NCBI GenBank assembly: GCA_002964805.2
Contig: PUDQ02000067.1
Span: 186,001 to 250,000, forward strand
DNA length: 64,000 nt
Direction: 5' to 3'
Origin: Trametes villosa
Lineage: Eukaryota > Basidiomycota > Agaricomycetes > Polyporales > Polyporaceae
The position numbers and the translations under genes were made by a program. Below the pieces are notes generated by a model that saw only the letters and a program-made list of their open reading frames with translations, did no database searches and was not told the origin of the DNA. This document shows, one piece after another, positions 46,269-58,103 of the stretch (positions within the stretch are counted from its first letter, which is position 1; each line of letters begins with the position of its first letter).

Positions 46269-47882
46269 TTATCGTGAGGATGGCGATTTGTCCAAGTCTA
46301 CCAGGATCACCGTCTGGGGATCTCTCATCTGCATCTGCAAAGAGAGGATCTCTGCGGCATTGTCTATTTCGTCCCGCAGGTCTCCGTTGCGACCGTAGGC
46401 CTCGATACGTAGCTCGCACAGCTCCGTCCCGCGCTGAGCGCGCCATAAGAGGCAGCTATATATCATCGGGACTATTCCCTCGTGCCACCTCAGTGAGCCA
46501 ACTTGCAGTCGGCGCAAGTTCGGCACGACCAGCGGTACGTCTGCCGCTTCTCTCCATGATACTATTGGGGCGAGCCAGTTCAGCAGATCCCACAGCAGGT
46601 CGTTGCCGGCGAAAGGAATTTCGAGGGCCGTCAGCGATACAGGGGAGTTGCGCACCACCCGGGCGCTGTGGACCTCCCAGGTGTCGATCGACAGCGTCCT
46701 GATAGGCGCGCCCGCTCTCACGAGAATCTCGTAGAGGTCCGCCAGCTGGTTGTCGACGCTGTACGCCCACCGGCGCTCCTTGTAGCGGTTCGTCACCATC
46801 ACCACGAGGCTGGTGCCCGCGTCGTTCGTCGCCGTGAAGACGGTTTGCGTCTTGGGGACCGAGGTCACGCGGAGCGCCGTTGCCGTGCCGAGGATGGGGA
46901 GCATGGTTTTATCGGCGTGGACGACGGCATAGAGCGCATGCTCTTCCCATGGCCCCCAGTGCTCGAGCTCGATGACGACGTTCGCGCGGGGCGGGAGGCG
47001 GATACGTCGCATGACCTGGTACACCTCCATCCTGTCCCTCCACGGCCCCTCGCTCCTTCCCCATGCAATGTGCATAGTGCGTAGGCGGGGCAGCGAGGCG
47101 GTCCGGTTAGGGTACCAGGCGCGCACTTGCGCCGGGTTGTACACGTCGGGGAAGTCCACAGGGAACGCGTGCGCGAGGGTGAGCACCTCCAGGTACGCAC
47201 AACGCCCAAGGACCGCGATGAACTCGTCGAGCGGCAACACTGGGGGCGGCGTGATGTCCTCGAGATGCAGCGCGCGTAGCTGCTCGAAGATGCTCGATGT
47301 CCAGGGGATATACGCCATGCTGAGCCGCAGCGTGCGCAGTGCGGGGAAGCGGCTCGCCGCGGGGTGCACCGCCTGGGACCCGGGCGCGCCCTTCGCGGGA
47401 ACAAGAACCTCGGAGTTGTCGATGCAGAGTTCCTCGAGCCTCGGGAGGGACATCTGGCACATTTCTCGGTTGATCCCGCGCCAGCGCCGCGCGTATTCGC
47501 CCTTCGGCCAGCAAAACGAGAGCATGCGCACTTGACGCGCGTACGTTTCGAGCAGTGGCAGCGCCTCGAGCGACGCGTTTGCCCGGTGGAACGTTACGGC
47601 GAGGAGTCGCTGACGAGAGTGGGAGAGCACGAGCGCGAGCCACTCGGAGCTGTTGTAGACTTCGACCCGCTCCCAGCTGGAGAGAGCGAGCTTGTGCCAG
47701 CGTCGGCAGACTTGTGACAAGATGAGCAGGACGGGGTCGTTTCGTGGTTCCTCGGTTACGTCCCAGACGTCTGATCGGTGGCGATAGTGATCGCTGGCCT
47801 CGTCGATGATCAGGCTGAGGATCTCATCTGGTAGCTTGCTGATAGAAGAGAATGCGCGGGTGCGGCGTGCAGGCTCAGCCAT
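46269..47882 (-). CDS. F-box protein with leucine-rich C-terminal region, single exon
   Basis: An uninterrupted frame of 537 residues from the ATG at 47882. In-frame ATGs further upstream exist, but the sequence there does not look conserved. The F-box is near residues 15-70 (SKLPDEILSLIIDEASDHY and LSQVCRRWHKLALSSWERVEV), followed by repeats with LPRLEELCIDNSE, FPALRTLRLSMAYI, LRALHLEDITP, LEVLTLAHAFP, LPRLRTMHIAWG and VPNLRRLQVGSLRWHEG. This architecture is one of the most expanded in Agaricomycetes and is thought to supply SCF ubiquitin-ligase adaptors. It is not closely related to the three tandem F-box genes at 18023-24506, which have introns and a different C-terminus. Confidence 0.8.
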   Translation of the reverse strand: MAEPARRTRAFSSISKLPDEILSLIIDEASDHYRHRSDVWDVTEEPRNDPVLLILSQVCRRWHKLALSSWERVEVYNSSEWLALVLSHSRQRLLAVTFHRANASLEALPLLETYARQVRMLSFCWPKGEYARRWRGINREMCQMSLPRLEELCIDNSEVLVPAKGAPGSQAVHPAASRFPALRTLRLSMAYIPWTSSIFEQLRALHLEDITPPPVLPLDEFIAVLGRCAYLEVLTLAHAFPVDFPDVYNPAQVRAWYPNRTASLPRLRTMHIAWGRSEGPWRDRMEVYQVMRRIRLPPRANVVIELEHWGPWEEHALYAVVHADKTMLPILGTATALRVTSVPKTQTVFTATNDAGTSLVVMVTNRYKERRWAYSVDNQLADLYEILVRAGAPIRTLSIDTWEVHSARVVRNSPVSLTALEIPFAGNDLLWDLLNWLAPIVSWREAADVPLVVPNLRRLQVGSLRWHEGIVPMIYSCLLWRAQRGTELCELRIEAYGRNGDLRDEIDNAAEILSLQMQMRDPQTVILVDLDKSPSSR

Positions 47883-48484
47883 CGTGGCAGGTCGTTGTGT
47901 ATGGAAAAGTGTGGCGTGCGGCGTGAAGTGGACACAGCGAGTAGTCTGCAGCACTGTCATTGGTATGTGGCTTTTATGCTCTGAGTACGATTTTCTTACC
48001 GGCTGGTTACTTGCAACAGGCAAGAGACTGATTATATTACACTCGCTGGCCTGCAACGAGTGAAGGATGTACAAATAGCAGATAGGACGAGTTTCAAGTT
48101 TTGACCCTGGGGTGCACAGAGCTGCAGACATTGCAGCCCTTGTGGCGCCCCCTCATATAGGCGAATGTTCGGAGGCTATAACGCGTCCACGTCGGCCGCG
48201 ACAAGGGAGTAGCTAGGTTGTTGCGACTCACAATAACCCCCCTCAATGACTCTACGAGCCCGACCTGACAGGCGTCTACTGAGCGGAGACAATAAGTCCG
48301 TTGTCGTTGAACGAGTTACGATCATCTTCGCGGTGCTTCGTATAACAAACGCCCTCTAGGCTCTGAGAATACAATTGCCACGCGTTCAAAAGACAATCAA
48401 GATAACGCCTTCAGCGAATTCTGTCACCAAAGCGGGGAGACGACATCAAGTCGGTTCTCCGTCAGTGTCCCGGGACCATATCTA
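47883..48484. other. Intergenic, promoter side of the F-box gene
   Basis: No gene recognised. It contains the promoter of the single-exon F-box gene and the 3' end of DUF6533 gene 3. Confidence 0.5.
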
Positions 48485-50193
48485 CTACGCTCCAGACACG
48501 CAGCCATCCCGTAGTGACCGCACTGAGTCGGGCGTCTCCATCTCATCGTCGGGGAAGGAGTAGATCGGGCCCCCGAGAGCTCCTAAGTACGGCGGGAGCT
48601 CGGGAGACGTGTCCCTCGGATCGCTGCCGCTGCCGAAGTGAAGGGAGTAGGAGGTCATGGACACGTCAGACCCTTCCAGCCGCGCCTTGGTCTCGTGGAG
48701 GGCGAGCAGGAAGCGGCTGTTCAGGATGGAGGAGACCCTGTGGCGGAGATAGTCAGTCATCTTTGTATCGGTCGAGTATGGCGAGGTAGGGCGGGCGTAC
48801 GGGTCGATGAAGGTCAGGACGTAGGATCCTTGGCCTGGCAGGTCGGTGATCTTTGGGGGAATGGGTGTCATGGCTATATGCGGAGATACGAGCGGACGCA
48901 CTGAGAGTATGACTAGCACCATGTCCACCACGTTCATCGACACGAGTGTACTGTGGACCAGCGTTAGTGCGAAATGCGTGCGAAGTGTGGTCGTATACCA
49001 TGATCGTACACACCAGAAATAGACGTTCCCTTCAAGACGGGAGAGGTATTACACGTCAGCATGGGAGAAAGGAACACCTAGGGCACAGTGCCGAGCGCAC
49101 CGTTTTGCCACATCACTTGTTCGAGGGAGGCTCGCCACACAGTACCCTTCGTCAATTGGTTCGCTGCGCGCGTTTGACGCCAGGTGACGATAACCGCGAG
49201 ACAGTCGGCGAGGATGAGACAGCCCCTCGAAGCGACGGACACTGCCCGAATCAGTCAACGATCGCCCGTCGCTCTCAAATAACCGCCGCGCTCACGCCTA
49301 ACAGATGAATAGTCAGCACGATCCACGCGAATCCACGAATCACGGCAGCCCACCCTATATACAGGCCTGTGCTCTCTGTATCGGTCACCGTACAATTGTC
49401 GGGGGCTGGGAGGTTTACGGGCGGGTTTTGGTACGCAGTAGTCTGTTGGAATAGTAATCAGCCCAAGTCGTCGACTATATGCTCGCAGAAAGTTTCACCG
49501 CGTTGATGAGGAAGGGAACGCTGCTTAGGAGGAGTGCAACTGCACCAAGTGCCTTGTTCTTTTGGGACAATGCGTAGATTCGCAAGGTGGTGAACGCTAG
49601 CACGATTCGTTAGTAAGTGGTGTAGTGTGTGCCAGTAGCATGCGCACCAGCAGGTCCAAGAAAGCTCATGATGGTCACGGTGTACGTGAACCAGTAGAGC
49701 ACGGTACAGCTTCACACAGGCGCGAGATCAGTTACTTGATTGGTATTGGCGAGAACAACCTCTGACCTCTGTGAATGCGAAATTCAATTGAAAGAGATAA
49801 TCTCAGAGCGGGTAGAAGATGCTCACTACGTCCGACATGGGCGGTAACGTCCCGAGGTTCAGGATGTTGTACAGGAGTGGTAGGTACCGGATGTACACAT
49901 AGAGGGTTCGCGAGACCCACGTCCGCGACGATCGCCAGATACATTGGCGTTCTTGGCTCAAAGTGAGGAAGGTGTCGTACAAGAGCAGCGCTGTTGAGGT
50001 CGCCAATGTTGGCTCATCTCCGACAAACGCAACGAATCCACCTCGTACCTACGACTGCGATATCGCATGTGATGATGGTCCTCCTACCCGGGCGTCCGTC
50101 AGCTCTGTTCGGTCTGCATTGGGACCCGGCGACTTACTGATCGTCAGCGGCAGCGATGGCTTCCGCTATGGCCGCAGGATCGAAAGCTGACAT
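48485..50193 (-). CDS. DUF6533 multi-spanning membrane protein 3
   Basis: Thirteen exons: 50193-50138, 50083-50049, 49990-49827, 49768-49767, 49709-49648, 49596-49499, 49442-49354, 49297-49296, 49241-49101, 49029-49014, 48950-48902, 48850-48801, 48737-48485. Total 1017 nt, 338 residues. N-terminus MSAFDPAAIAEAIAAADDQ. Family features: LLLYDTFLTLSQERQCIWR, MSDVSC, FTTLRIYALSQKNKALG, LILADCLAVIVTW, SLEQVMWQNGNVYF, SYVLTFIDP, SRFLLALHETKARLEG. The structure is almost identical to paralog 1: exons 2 and 3 (35 and 164 nt), the 62, 98, 89, 16, 49 and 50-nt exons, and both 2-nt exons (AG and GC) agree. The perfect closure of the frame is strong support. Role unknown; possibly a receptor-like or sensing membrane protein, but this is only a guess from topology. 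Confidence 0.82.
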
Positions 50194-51368
50194 TTTTAGC
50201 GCTTCAGTTTCGGGTGCGCAAGTCGCAGAGAGAACGGGAGAGTTGGCTATCCAAGCCGAGGGAGGGAAAGGGCTATTAGCGTTCAGCGCAGGGTTAATCC
50301 CTTTCTATAGGAGCATGTTTAGGGAGCGCAGCCTTGCTGTTGCCTGGGACGCGTGCGATATAGCAACGAGCCGTTCCGGTGCAACATACTTCCCAAAGTC
50401 TAACGTGTGCCGGGGCTTGATCGTCGCGCGAAAATCGCCTTCTTGGACGAGTCTGTGCATCGGTGTTACTAGGGATCCCCATCTGCCAATGCTGCTTTGG
50501 GGAAGTAGAAGGATGACTGCGGGGCGTTTACCAGTGCAATACAGCAAAGTCTGCAAATATACTCACCTATGCTCGACATGATCATCACGGTCAACAGATC
50601 CTCATGTTCCGCGGAACAGCGCTCGAGAGGAAGCTCCTACTGGAAAAGGGTGCGTGGCCGTGTGCTGTCGATGATCAACTTCCCCGAGCTGTGCAAGAAG
50701 CTAGAGGTTGCGCATTCAGTCGATTCTTGCTACACCGCCGCGGTTGCGGCTGTCCGCAGTGAGAAGGGCAAACACACTGCCGCGGTACCGAGCGGCCGTA
50801 TGCAAGAACTGCGTAGGCGGTAGATGTAGAAACACCCGCCCCCAGTCCGTCCAGGAGGGTGTCAGTGAGGAGACTACTACCCCGCAGTCCGATTGGAGTG
50901 CATATATCGCATGCTATCGCTGCCAAATTTGCGTGCGAGAGTCGCGGAGGAGGCGATTGGCTTTTGCACGCGGGCGCGGCCTGGAAATGCGGCAGCGAAA
51001 CGGGCGTCCAGTATCTGGAGAATGTCCAGGCCAAGTCTTCTGAGCGTAAGATAGATCACGAAGAACGCTGAAGGATAAAGTAAGCCAACATGCCGATTAC
51101 ACCTGCTCAAAATTCAGAACAGACCTTCGCGGAACGTAGGTCGTGCGACTGTCGTGCGCTGTAGTTTCTCGAGACGTACTTCGATCGTCGACGCGGCGAA
51201 GGAACCAGTGCAAGCGCCTAAAAGCGAGACGGGCCCTTAGCGGCTTACGTAACGCGCTCGCGCTGAGCCAAGTGACGCGCCGCGCGCGCCACCACGGGCC
51301 GCGACCGCGGTCGCGCAGACCTTGGACGAAGGCGCACCTTGCTTCCTACCACCATCACCACCACCACC
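50194..51368. other. Intergenic between divergent DUF6533 gene 3 and the SNF2 gene
   Basis: A plus-strand frame at 50156-50581 and others lack domains and overlap the DUF6533 promoter, so I reject them. A (CAC)n tract ends at the SNF2 start codon (about 51345-51370). Confidence 0.45.
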
Positions 51369-54300
51369 ATGACCGAACCGCCAAAACCACCAGGAACTCA
51401 GCGGAAATCTCGCCTACTTGCTGCGCTGGACGCGTTCGACGCGCCAAGCACGCCCACCGCACCTCCGCCATTGTCGCAGACGTTGCCGCCCGGATCCTTG
51501 GGTCTGCCCTCGTTCTCGCAAACACCACTGAAGCGTCGTCTGGAGACGCCTCTGCCGGATCCGAATCTGCTTGCTCTCCTGGGAACAGCGTTACCTCTTG
51601 GGAAGAAGAGGAAGGTGTCTGACCCGGAGAATGACTATGGGGAAGCGAGCGCCAGTGGCTCTTCCCCTCCTCCGCTGCCCGGACACTCGGGATCCGTTGT
51701 GACTACCCGCGGGTTTGGCTTGCGCTATGACCAGGAGACGGCCGTGAGGAGCATCGACAGAGGTGGACCGGACCAAGATCAGAGGTATGTCTGTCGCTCC
51801 GAGGCTCTTCAGTCTCCCTCACCGTATGCTGCATTTGCTCATCATCGTGCAGACTGAGGGCCTTCGTCGAGCAAAGTATCGACAATGTCAGTCATGGGAT
51901 TACGGTCATGGAGGCAATGGAAGACCTCGGAATTAAAGAGTACGTCGCGTCTCGTCTCGTGCAAGCAAGATATCACGCATATACCCCCTCGTGGTGTAGT
52001 GTGTTCCGTTCGCTGACACTCCAACAGTAAGAAAGACTTGATTCCAGGCATGGAAGTGCGCCTCCTGCCCCACCAGCTCATCGGCGTGAACTGGATGACG
52101 AAGCAGGAGCGCCACAGCCCACACAAAGGCGGCATCCTCGCAGATGACATGGGTCTCGGAAAGACGGTGCAGATGATCGCGACGATGGTCATTAACCAGC
52201 CGACGGAGGACGACGCGCACCGGACGACGCTCATCGTCGTGCCCGCTGCGCTCATGACGCAGTGGAAGGATGAGCTCGAGCAGAAGACGAACGGGATGTT
52301 CGAGGTGCACATCCAGCACGGCAAGGACAAGCTCAAGGAGCCGGAGCTGCTAGCCGAGAAGGACGTGCGTGTGATCTGCGCGCTTCGGATCTGCGCCTCG
52401 GGGAAAGCTTAATTTTGACTATTGGCGCTCGCTGCAGGTCGTCATCACCACGTACCAGACGCTCAATTTGGACTTCAACATCCCGAGCGACATGAATGAC
52501 AGCGACGATGAAATGCAATGGATTCGGGACAACGGGTGCGTCAATATAAGGTGTATAGAGTGCGACGATGTCCTCATCGGCGTACAGAGGACCGCTCTCG
52601 CGCATGAAGTGGTACCGCGTCATTCTGGACGAAGCACAGTTCATCCGGAACCGAGGCACACGGTGCAGCAAAGCCGTCGCGATGTTGCGGGCTAAGTACC
52701 GATGGTGTCTAACTGGTACGCCCATCACGAACACGCTGTACGCTCCCAATATTTCTTCTCCCCGAGCGCCGAATTGACCGTTAAGCGTAGGGCCGATATT
52801 TACGGGTTTCTGCGTTTTGGGCGCTTCCGTCCGTGGAAGTATGATGACCGCTTTTGAATTCCTGGTTGTTCCGTGCTGACGGTTTCGTAGCGATTGGGAC
52901 GACTTCAATGCCTATGTTGCTAAGGTGCAGCTGGAGGATGCGCCTCTGGCGGGTAGGTACCGCACACCCGGCCAGACCGATCAACCGTGATAACCGTCTT
53001 TCAGGTTTACGTGCCCAGGAGATCCTGAAGCCCATCATGCTCCGGCGCACGAAGAACTCCGAAGTGGTGAGTTCTCTTCCCGGTGCCGTCTGAAAAGTCC
53101 TGCTTAAACAGTCGGTGTGCTTCGTGTGTTTCAGGAGGGCGAGCCTATCCTACAGCTGCCCCCGAAAGACGTCGAACTGGTATTCGTTGAGTTCTCCGAA
53201 GAGGAGCGCGATGTGAGTCTTATGTTTACCACGCTGACAAGGGTGACGACATCTCACGGTGCGTTCTCGCCAGCTCTACGACCGCTTCGAGAAGCGTGCA
53301 CAGATCCAGATCAACCGCTTCATCCGCAACAACACCTTGTTGAAGAAGTGCGTCGTCCTGTTTCTCCGCCTGACACCAACAGAATGTTGATATATGCGCG
53401 GCGTGTAGTCATACGGAGGTCTTCACATGGATCCTCCGGCTACGCCAGCTATGCGCACACCCTCATCTCGTGCTCGTAAGTCCCGTTCGACGCGGTTCGG
53501 TAACGCGTGCTGACCATTTACTATAGGAGCAATCGGACGGCTTCCAGGATCCGTCAGTGATGATGGGGTCCGCGAGCGACAAGGAGCTGGCCCGTGCCAC
53601 GAAGAAGATGGGCTCGCGGTGGGTCGAGAACGTGAGTCTTTCGCATCACAGAATATTTTCTCGCTCGTTGAATACCTGTTTGCTCGTGCGCTGTGCAGAT
53701 CAAGAAGAGGTTGGTACTCGCGCGGCACGTTGCGAGGGCAGTGCATTGAGGGCGTGTTGTGACAGGTATATGGCCCAAGCGCGCGCGATGGCTCTCGACT
53801 TCGAGGACGAATGGGATGGAGAGGAGAGCGTGTGCCCGAAGTGCGGCGACTGTGCGTTTCATTGTGCCTGCCTTTGCATACGCATTTCGCTGATAGGCTG
53901 TGACAGTGTTCATGGAAAACAGCGGGCGCGTTCTGGGATGTGGGCACGAGATCTGCAGCGGTACGTCTCGACGGGGCTGAACAGGGTATGTAGCTGATTA
54001 CGCCGCGCAGAGTGCCTCGACGACCTCGCAACGTCACCCCTACAAGCCCGCGAAGAGGAATTGTGCGTATAGCGATTCGTCCTCAGCCCGATCAGCGCTC
54101 AAACTGACGCATACATCCAGCGGCAACGGCGACGAGCAGACCAACCTACGCATCGAGAAGGAGTATGAGGCCGCCCAAGCCAAGGGCCAGCGTCCCTGTA
54201 CGTACCTTCGCCCCAGAGTCACCGCATCTTCCACAGCTCATACTTGATTCGTGGCCAGGCCCCACGTGCAAGAAGATGCAGGACCTCAAGCCGAACGCCG

Positions 54301-55674
54301 TCTTCCTCTCGTCCGCGTTCCACCCGAGCGAGGAGGAGGTGCGCGCCGCCGGCCGTGCAGCTGCCGCCGCGAAGCGCCGCCCGCCCAGCCCGCCCGCGAA
54401 GAAGCGCAAAATCGAGGTCCTCTCGCTCAGCGACGACGATAGCAGCTCGGACTCGGACCTGGACGGGGAGCTGCTCGACTTCAAGGCGCTCATGAAGAGC
54501 TCGCCGAAAGATAAGAGCAAGGGCAAGGCCAAAGCGAACGGGCAGACGCCTGCGAAGAGGAAGCTCGCGGACGAGAGTGATGAGGAGAGCGACGATGACG
54601 GGGGCGAGTTCTCATCGAAGGTGATGGGCAAAGGGAAGGCGAATGGCAAGGCGAACGGCAAGGGCAAGAGCAAGGACGAGGACGAGAAGGACCCCGGCCA
54701 GCCGAACGAGCACGTCCTGCGCACGTGGCGCCAGGGCGGGAGCAACGTCGAGTCGAGCGCGAAGATGCTCCAGATGGTCAAGTACCTGCAGGAGTGGGAG
54801 TCGAGCGGGGACAAGATCATCGTTTTCTCGCAGTGTGGGCACCCCTCCCATCTCTCTCACGTGTCGTATCGGTTGGGCTGACAAGAAGGGTATAGGGACG
54901 TCGATGCTCAACCTGTGCGAGCAGATCTTCGCGCGCCATGGTATTCGTAGCTTGCGCTACGACGGACAGATGAGCCGTGACGCGCGCGAGTACACCCTGA
55001 GCCAGTTCCGGGGCGCCGGCGGGCCGAAGGTCATCCTGGTTAGGTGCGTGAACATCAACTCCCTTGGTGGACTGTTGTTGAATCGGGGGTCGCAGTATCA
55101 AGTGCGGCGGTGTCGGCCTGAACCTCGTCTCGGCCAACCGCGTCATCAAGTAAGTCGTGTCTTCGATGTCGTGTCCGGAACGCGTTGCTTAAGGGGCGAT
55201 AGCTTGGACCTTTCGTGGAATTACGCGACGGAGTCGCAGGCGTACGACCGTGTACATCGGCTCGGGCAGGAGAAGGACGTTGTCGTCAAGCGCCTCGTCA
55301 TCAAGAACTCAATTGAAGAACGGTAAGTTGCCAGCCTGTATTTTGCTGTGGAATTTCCGTTCATCGTTCCACCCTGCGGCGCCACAGTATGCTCGTCCTC
55401 CAGGAGACCAAGACACGTGAGTATAGTATGATACCTGATCCCAGGTGCATATATTGACGCCTTCGCACAGATCTCGCAGACGCTGCTCTCGGCGAGGGCA
55501 CTGGAACGAAGCTCCATAAGCTGAGCGTCAAGCAAATCAAGACGGTATGTTCAACACATCAGTTCACTCTTTCGGCCCTTGCTCATGATGTCTGGTTTCT
55601 AGCTGTTCGGCATGAACCGTGTCGCCCAGACGGACCACAGCACCGGGCTTGAACACGGCCAAAGCCAGCTCTAG
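51369..55674 (+). CDS. SNF2-family ATPase with embedded RING finger (Rad5/Rad16/Uls1 group)
   Basis: Twenty-four exons: 51369-51784, 51853-51939, 52028-52364, 52438-52535, 52588-52737, 52791-52838, 52891-52952, 53005-53066, 53135-53212, 53274-53347, 53409-53475, 53527-53631, 53699-53709, 53766-53851, 53907-53960, 54011-54062, 54121-54197, 54259-54834, 54896-55043, 55096-55149, 55203-55322, 55388-55416, 55471-55544, 55603-55674. Total 978 residues. Walker A is DDMGLGKT, the Walker B box DEAQ, and motif III LTGTPITNT. Next come RLRQLCAHPHLVL and a RING finger made of CPKCGD, CGHEIC and CPTCKKMQ (about 555-635). After a Ser/Asp/Lys-rich linker the second RecA lobe has VIVFSQW-type sequence, RYDGQM, KCGGVGLNL and YDRVHRLGQ. 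Such proteins remodel chromatin or nucleoprotein and act as ubiquitin or SUMO-targeted E3 ligases in DNA repair. No HIRAN domain is visible, which argues against Rad5 itself. Confidence 0.93.
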
Positions 55675-56176
55675 GGCGCCCGATCCCGCACCCTTCCCCT
55701 CCTCCATGGCTCGGCTAAGAGCCTCATTCGCATTTCGTGTATTTATCATTCATTATGGCCGTCTTGCCCCGGCTCTCGTAGACTGTAGACGGATGCTACC
55801 CACACGCGCCCGCGCCTGCAATCACGCTCGCGTGCGGTGCTAATCTTCGCTGTTCCTGCTATGGTACATAGACGCGTCCGCGCATAGTTCTCGAGTTTTG
55901 TCCGCCGTCGTCGTTCGCTTTATGCTACTGTACACCTTGCTTCTTGTTATATCGGTACAATATTGGTATATTAGATGTGTACATATACGATTGCTGTATG
56001 TTCTCTTACTCCATTTCCTCGCTGCGCTGGGGTAATTAGAAGTACATCGTCACACGAGCGGTTGAGGACGAACACCCTAGTTCGCAAGTATCCCGAAGCC
56101 ACTCAAATTCGTATATCTCCTATACATGAATGGACGTTGCACGACAGCATATGGAGGCGCGATGGGCGTCGCACCG
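55675..56176. other. 3' intergenic region between convergent genes
   Basis: AT-richer than its surroundings, with runs such as TTGTTATATCGG and TATTGGTATATTAG that could be 3' processing signals for the SNF2 gene and the oxidoreductase. No gene. Confidence 0.5.
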
Positions 56177-57522
56177 TTACTCTGTCTCTTGAGGCTTTAC
56201 CACCAACTTGACCCCGCTAACCTGTCCATCTCGCATCCGAGCCAAACCCGCGGGCACGGCAGCAAGTCCTCCGGGTATAACCTCGACGCGAAGGGGCTGC
56301 AACATGCCTTTGGTGAGCATTCCCTCCGAAAAAAACTATATCCTCGACGAACCTTGATATCTCCCGACTCGAGCAGGCCCCTCAGGTTTGCACGGAGGCG
56401 CTCACTAATCTCCTTATTAACGGGCGAGCTTAAAAGCCCGTTCGCGAGGTGTACCCTCTTCGGGCTCTCCTCTGCCGGAAACTCCCCAGGGGAGAGGATG
56501 ATCAGGTCGCCCGTCGGTGCGGTGACGCCGTAGGACAGCAGGAAGCTCTCGTCGCGCGAGATGGCGTCGTAGGAGAGCGCGAGGGGTCCGCCTGCGATAC
56601 GGAGGACCTCCGCCTGAAGCTGCTTCAAACGGAGGGTGCGGTCGAGGATGTGCGTCGCGCCGAGGGAAGAAAGGTACGTTGCGTTGTGGGGCGACGCGGT
56701 GGTGATTATAGGCGCGAACCCGGATAGTTTGGCTAGCTGGATCACTGTTGTAGCAAGGGGTCAGCTTGAGGAAGGATAGCTGTTCGTATATGATATGTGA
56801 GGACTTACCGAATTGTCCGACGGTAGAAGCGCCGCCAAGGACAAAGATGGGTTTACCGGCGTAGAGCCCGCGGCCGCGCGCATCCCAAGGAGGAGTCAAC
56901 TTCACGGACGAGGAAGACTCTTTCCCGTCGTATAGGGAAACAGACGGTACGGCTTTCTCGTTGTAGAGGGAGAATGCGGCCGTAGCTAGCCCTGATGGGA
57001 TGCTAGCCGCAGTCTCGAAGTTGAACTCCTGCGGAGTCTATAGGGCAATAACCTCAGTTAATACGCGCATACGGCGGCCTATCGGGAGCGAGGGCTTACC
57101 TTTGCAATCGTGTCTACCCCAGCCGCGACATATTGGCGGAAGGTGCCATGCACAGAACGTCCCCCGTTGGTGAACCACCCTTGCACGATCCTGCGGCGGA
57201 CGTGAGTCAAAACAATCCCTGACAGCAGCTGGTAACGTTGGGGCAGTGGCACTCACACCCGATCTCCGACCGCAAACTTGTCTTCAACAGCATCTCCCAG
57301 AGATACGACGATACCAGCCCCGTCAAAGCCGAGAATAGCCGGGAATTCCTCAACGACTATACCCAGCTCTTGGATCTTCCAGTCTGAAGGATTGAGGGTG
57401 GACGCTTCGACGCGTATGAGAACCTCGCCGGAACCGGGCTCCGGGACGTCCGCCTGCCCGATCGTGAATTGGCCGCGTTTTGACTCAAGAAAGAGGGCCT
57501 TCTGCTGCTGTTGCGAGGACAT
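56177..57522 (-). CDS. MDR-superfamily zinc-free oxidoreductase (enoyl reductase-like), copy 1
   Basis: Five exons (57522-57257, 57190-57100, 57037-56809, 56744-56353, 56296-56177) give 365 residues. The N-terminal GroES-like domain has GSGEVLIRVEASTLNPSDWK, FPAILGFDGAGIVV and the end FAVGDRV. The Rossmann domain has KPIFVLGGASTVGQF (here GGASTVG replaces the AxxGxxG motif) and later LSYDAISRDES and LIILSPGEFPAEE. The C-terminus is VSGVKLVVKPQETE. The zinc-ligand pattern of classical alcohol dehydrogenases is absent. It resembles fungal proteins annotated ToxD-like or trans-enoyl reductase, which reduce a carbon-carbon double bond or a quinone with NADPH. The substrate is unknown. Intron positions are shared with copy 2 downstream in the transcription order. 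Confidence 0.88.
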
Positions 57523-58103
57523 GGTAAGGGAAGTACTACGTATTTTGAAAACCCGGACACATCTGCGGCTCTTATAGGGTTTGCCCGTCGGCCATACAGG
57601 TGGCTGCCGGTCAGATCCCCTAAGTGAAGAATTAAACTGACGTAACTTCTGGTGAGCTCATGGGAGCCCTCGGGCGGTACCGCGTCGGCATTCGCGTCCT
57701 AGAGCGAATCGTGAGTAGCTCTTCTTCCTCTTCATGGCTGCCGACTTACTCAGCGCGCATGGACGTGTCAGAGCGACCCCGCCCGCCCTCCTCACTCCAA
57801 CACCGGAAGCGGCTTCGGTCGCAAGAAGGCCGCCCATGGATCAACGTCCTCGGGCTTAGGGCTAGCGACGGCGTGCACGAGCGGATAGAGGTGCATCACA
57901 CAATCCCGATCGCTCTACCATCGCCGACGCCGGGGTTAAGCAGCCGTAGAGGCCGAATAGATATTTCTCCAGGCATACATGCGGAACTCTTCTACACAAT
58001 CTGATCCAGAATAAGCGGAGGCTACAGATGCAAAGACATGTCGGCCACATACCAGACGAAAACAAGCACGCTCGGGTGGAGAGAGCGCGGTTCAATGGGG
58101 CGC
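57523..58103. other. Intergenic between the two tandem oxidoreductases
   Basis: It holds the promoter of copy 1 and the 3' end of copy 2. Nothing else seen. Confidence 0.5.

Noticed and set aside
50156..50581. Plus-strand frame over the start of DUF6533 gene 3
   Set aside because: It lies antisense to exon 1 and the promoter of a well-supported gene and has no recognisable domain.
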